From Bifidobacterium breve (GTDB taxonomy: Bacteria > Actinomycetota > Actinomycetes > Nanopelagicales > Nanopelagicaceae), in NCBI GenBank assembly GCA_945866305.1, contig CAMBGS010000002.1:1-59289 (forward strand): a stretch of DNA of 59,289 nt. The letters are read 5' to 3'. The notes beneath the pieces are model-generated. The model saw nothing but the letters and a program-made list of their open reading frames with translations. It had not been told where the DNA came from and did no database searches. The position numbers and the translations under genes were made by a program. Of this stretch, positions 57,173 through 59,289 are shown piece after piece (position 1 is the stretch's first letter; each line of letters opens with the position of its first letter).

Positions 57173-58735
57173 TTATCTTTTAATCCACCATACTTTCGAA
57201 ATACGGGCCTTGCCTGAAATCAGATTGTAGTCAGCCTTAAAAAGTGTCTCATATTTGTAATTTATGCCAATATGGTAACCAACTAGACTTTTTTTACTAT
57301 TAATTTCTGCATCGCCTTGATTATCTGTTGTAACACTAAATTCAATGTAGTCAGATTTAATGCTTGAAAGTCGTTTAATAGCAGTAACTAAAAGCTTTTC
57401 CTTGATTAGATTCGATGAAATTACTATTCTAGATGAATTTGATTTCTCGGAGATACCGAACTTGGCAATAGGTGATAAGTCTTCAGAAGTTGGTGGTGCT
57501 ACGTCATTGACGCAGCCATTACATTCCCTGAAATCGGATTCTTCCGAAGTTTGTTGTGATAGCTGTATCAATGAATTTTTGAGATTTTCAATTTTCATAG
57601 AGTTTGAGTTGTGATTTTCGCAAGAAGGGATTAACTTTTTGTTCTCGCCTACTTCTATTCTAAGTTTTTCAACCTCAATTATTCCAAGCTTTATCAAACT
57701 TGAGACTTGATAACTCGATAGAGTACTTATGATTGCCGATCTCACTTCACTTGTTATTTCTTCAATTTTTTGAGCTCTCATTTGAACTTTAAGGTCATTC
57801 TGAGCACATAACTTGTTTATGTTTGATGTGCTCGAAGGCTCAGATAGTTTTGAATCTTCTTGCAGTCTATGAACAGGAATTGAAAAGTGAATTACTTTAG
57901 TAGCCAAATAATCATTAGTCCCGTGGAATTTGATTCGCATATCACAGGTACCCGATGATGAAAGTAACAACTTGAATTCTAAGTAACTATCTAGATCATT
58001 TGAGATGAATTTTTCTAAATTACCGCGCCGGTCATTTAGGCATGCTCCTCTCAATTCCTCTATGTATATATTGTCTGCATTGATTCCATTTCCGTTTAAC
58101 GAGGAATTTTGCTGTAAAGTTAAAATTCTAGCTCTGCCCACAAGATAGCTTGGGGTTGAATTCCTTATTACCACTTTATCGGGAAGTTCCATAACAATTT
58201 TCACAGGTAATGGAAATCCCGAATTTGAATCATCGTGGAAGACAATTTCCTTTGATGTTTCATAGCGGATTGTTCTTTGATCTGAGTTTAACACTTTAAT
58301 ACTTATCTGAGCTTTTCCGGGTTCGCCATCGGAGTAAATGTAAACATCAGCTATCCCGTCAACCAAGGTAGGAAGGAACAAGGATTTTGCTTGCTGAAAT
58401 TCTCTTTGGAGCGATAAAAATCCGCGCCCAGAAACGGTTACCATCACGGGAAGAGTGTTTTTCGTCAGGAGCACTCTCTTTCGATCTGCTGAATCCCACT
58501 GGACAATCTGGATGCGGGCAGCAAGATCCTTTGAACGCAAATTTTTAAGTGGATTGATTGAATCTCGATCAAGGACGTTTGATTTATCGGCATCTATCGT
58601 TGAGGCATAAACAGATGTAAAACCATAATTTTCTGATTCGTTTGCATTAGCACTCGAGATTGCTAAATTTATAACAGTGAGAGCTAGAGATAAATACAGG
58701 GCAATGTTTCTGCGATTCATATGAATCATCTTCAT
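57173..58735 (-). CDS. Orphan secreted protein of unknown function
   Basis: 520 aa ORF; N-terminal MNRRNIALYLSLALTVINLAISSANANES signal peptide; six cysteines including CNGC; exact start uncertain. Confidence 0.7.
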   Translation of the reverse strand: MKMIHMNRRNIALYLSLALTVINLAISSANANESENYGFTSVYASTIDADKSNVLDRDSINPLKNLRSKDLAARIQIVQWDSADRKRVLLTKNTLPVMVTVSGRGFLSLQREFQQAKSLFLPTLVDGIADVYIYSDGEPGKAQISIKVLNSDQRTIRYETSKEIVFHDDSNSGFPLPVKIVMELPDKVVIRNSTPSYLVGRARILTLQQNSSLNGNGINADNIYIEELRGACLNDRRGNLEKFISNDLDSYLEFKLLLSSSGTCDMRIKFHGTNDYLATKVIHFSIPVHRLQEDSKLSEPSSTSNINKLCAQNDLKVQMRAQKIEEITSEVRSAIISTLSSYQVSSLIKLGIIEVEKLRIEVGENKKLIPSCENHNSNSMKIENLKNSLIQLSQQTSEESDFRECNGCVNDVAPPTSEDLSPIAKFGISEKSNSSRIVISSNLIKEKLLVTAIKRLSSIKSDYIEFSVTTDNQGDAEINSKKSLVGYHIGINYKYETLFKADYNLISGKARISKVWWIKR

Positions 58736-58794
58736 ATTGTATTGCCCTCTATTTCGATTGTCATTCTGTTTTTTGCAGTGAAGTCACAGCCTGA

Positions 58795-59199
58795 TTATGA
58801 GACGGTCAGTTTTAGGAAGTAAGTCTTTTTTCCATCAGTGAGTGAGATAGTGGTTTTGCCTTTTTTAAGTGGGGTCAGTGAAGGATATGTTTCATAAGCA
58901 GAGATCGGTCCCCCGGCAACAAACTTTGCAATCTTCGGATTTACAACTTTGCCTTTCCAAATTTCAGGGTTTTTAACTGTGAATACAACTGCACTCTTGA
59001 GTTTTACGGTGATTGTCTTCGCCTTTAGCGGGTTAACCATTTTTGGAGGAAGCGCGGCTGGCGTCGCCATTTTTGGTTCCGCGACAGCAGTATTCGAATC
59101 TGCGGCATTAGCCGCAAGGGCTGCATTAAATAAAAGTGAAAATGCCAGAACCAAGGCAAAAGCGGGACGAATCGCATTCAGGTGCATATGCAACCTCAA
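58795..59199 (-). CDS. Small secreted protein with probable beta-sandwich (Ig-like) domain
   Basis: 134 aa; signal peptide AFALVLAFSLLFNAALAANAADS; VVNPKIAKFVAGG...LKKGKTTISLTDGKKTYFLKLTVS resembles Ig-like repeats. Confidence 0.65.
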   Translation of the reverse strand: MRLHMHLNAIRPAFALVLAFSLLFNAALAANAADSNTAVAEPKMATPAALPPKMVNPLKAKTITVKLKSAVVFTVKNPEIWKGKVVNPKIAKFVAGGPISAYETYPSLTPLKKGKTTISLTDGKKTYFLKLTVS

Positions 59200-59232
59200 A
59201 TCAAAGTTGGAAAGACCAACCTACTCGGAAAA

Positions 59233-59289
59233 CTATGCCTCTGGAAGAGATTGAGCAGGTTCAGTAGCAGGTGAACTTTGTGGGCGAAG
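59233..59289 (-). CDS. C-terminal tail of a truncated ORF, possibly trigger factor
   Basis: Minus-strand in-frame LRPQSSPATEPAQSLPEA* running off the window edge; low-complexity Pro/Ala tail, and tig normally lies upstream of clpP. Confidence 0.4.
   Translation of the reverse strand, partial: LRPQSSPATEPAQSLPEA

Overview
The window is a compact, gene-dense bacterial chromosome segment, almost entirely coded on the minus strand. Gene order and protein content point to an actinobacterium, possibly a streamlined freshwater acI/Nanopelagicales type (inference only). Minus-strand blocks, in window order, are: proS(partial)-ispG-rseP-dxr; a polyamine/agmatine module (speB, FAD oxidase, potCBAD, aldehyde dehydrogenase) and a DinB-like gene; rlmN-cdsA-frr-pyrH-tsf-rpsB; xerC; a branched-chain amino acid/serine cluster (cimA, ilvE, leuB, serA, ilvC, ilvN, ilvB) and ilvD; gatB-gatA-gatC; proA-proB-obg; rpmA-rplU; rne/rng; rodA-mrdA-mreD-mreC-mreB; ndk-DUF4233-folC-valS; clpX-MFS-clpP-clpP; two orphan secreted proteins; and the C-terminal tail of a truncated ORF, possibly trigger factor. 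A three-gene plus-strand island (MFS exporter, VOC protein, Zn-alcohol dehydrogenase) breaks the strand bias at 28.7-31.9 kb. The strongest unlisted signal is an ilvB attenuation leader. It is a 19-aa leader peptide, MQKKLALISSSSVIVVVIR, apparently translated from a leaderless mRNA and followed by a GC-rich hairpin and an intrinsic terminator. I saw no tRNA, rRNA, CRISPR array or transposase.
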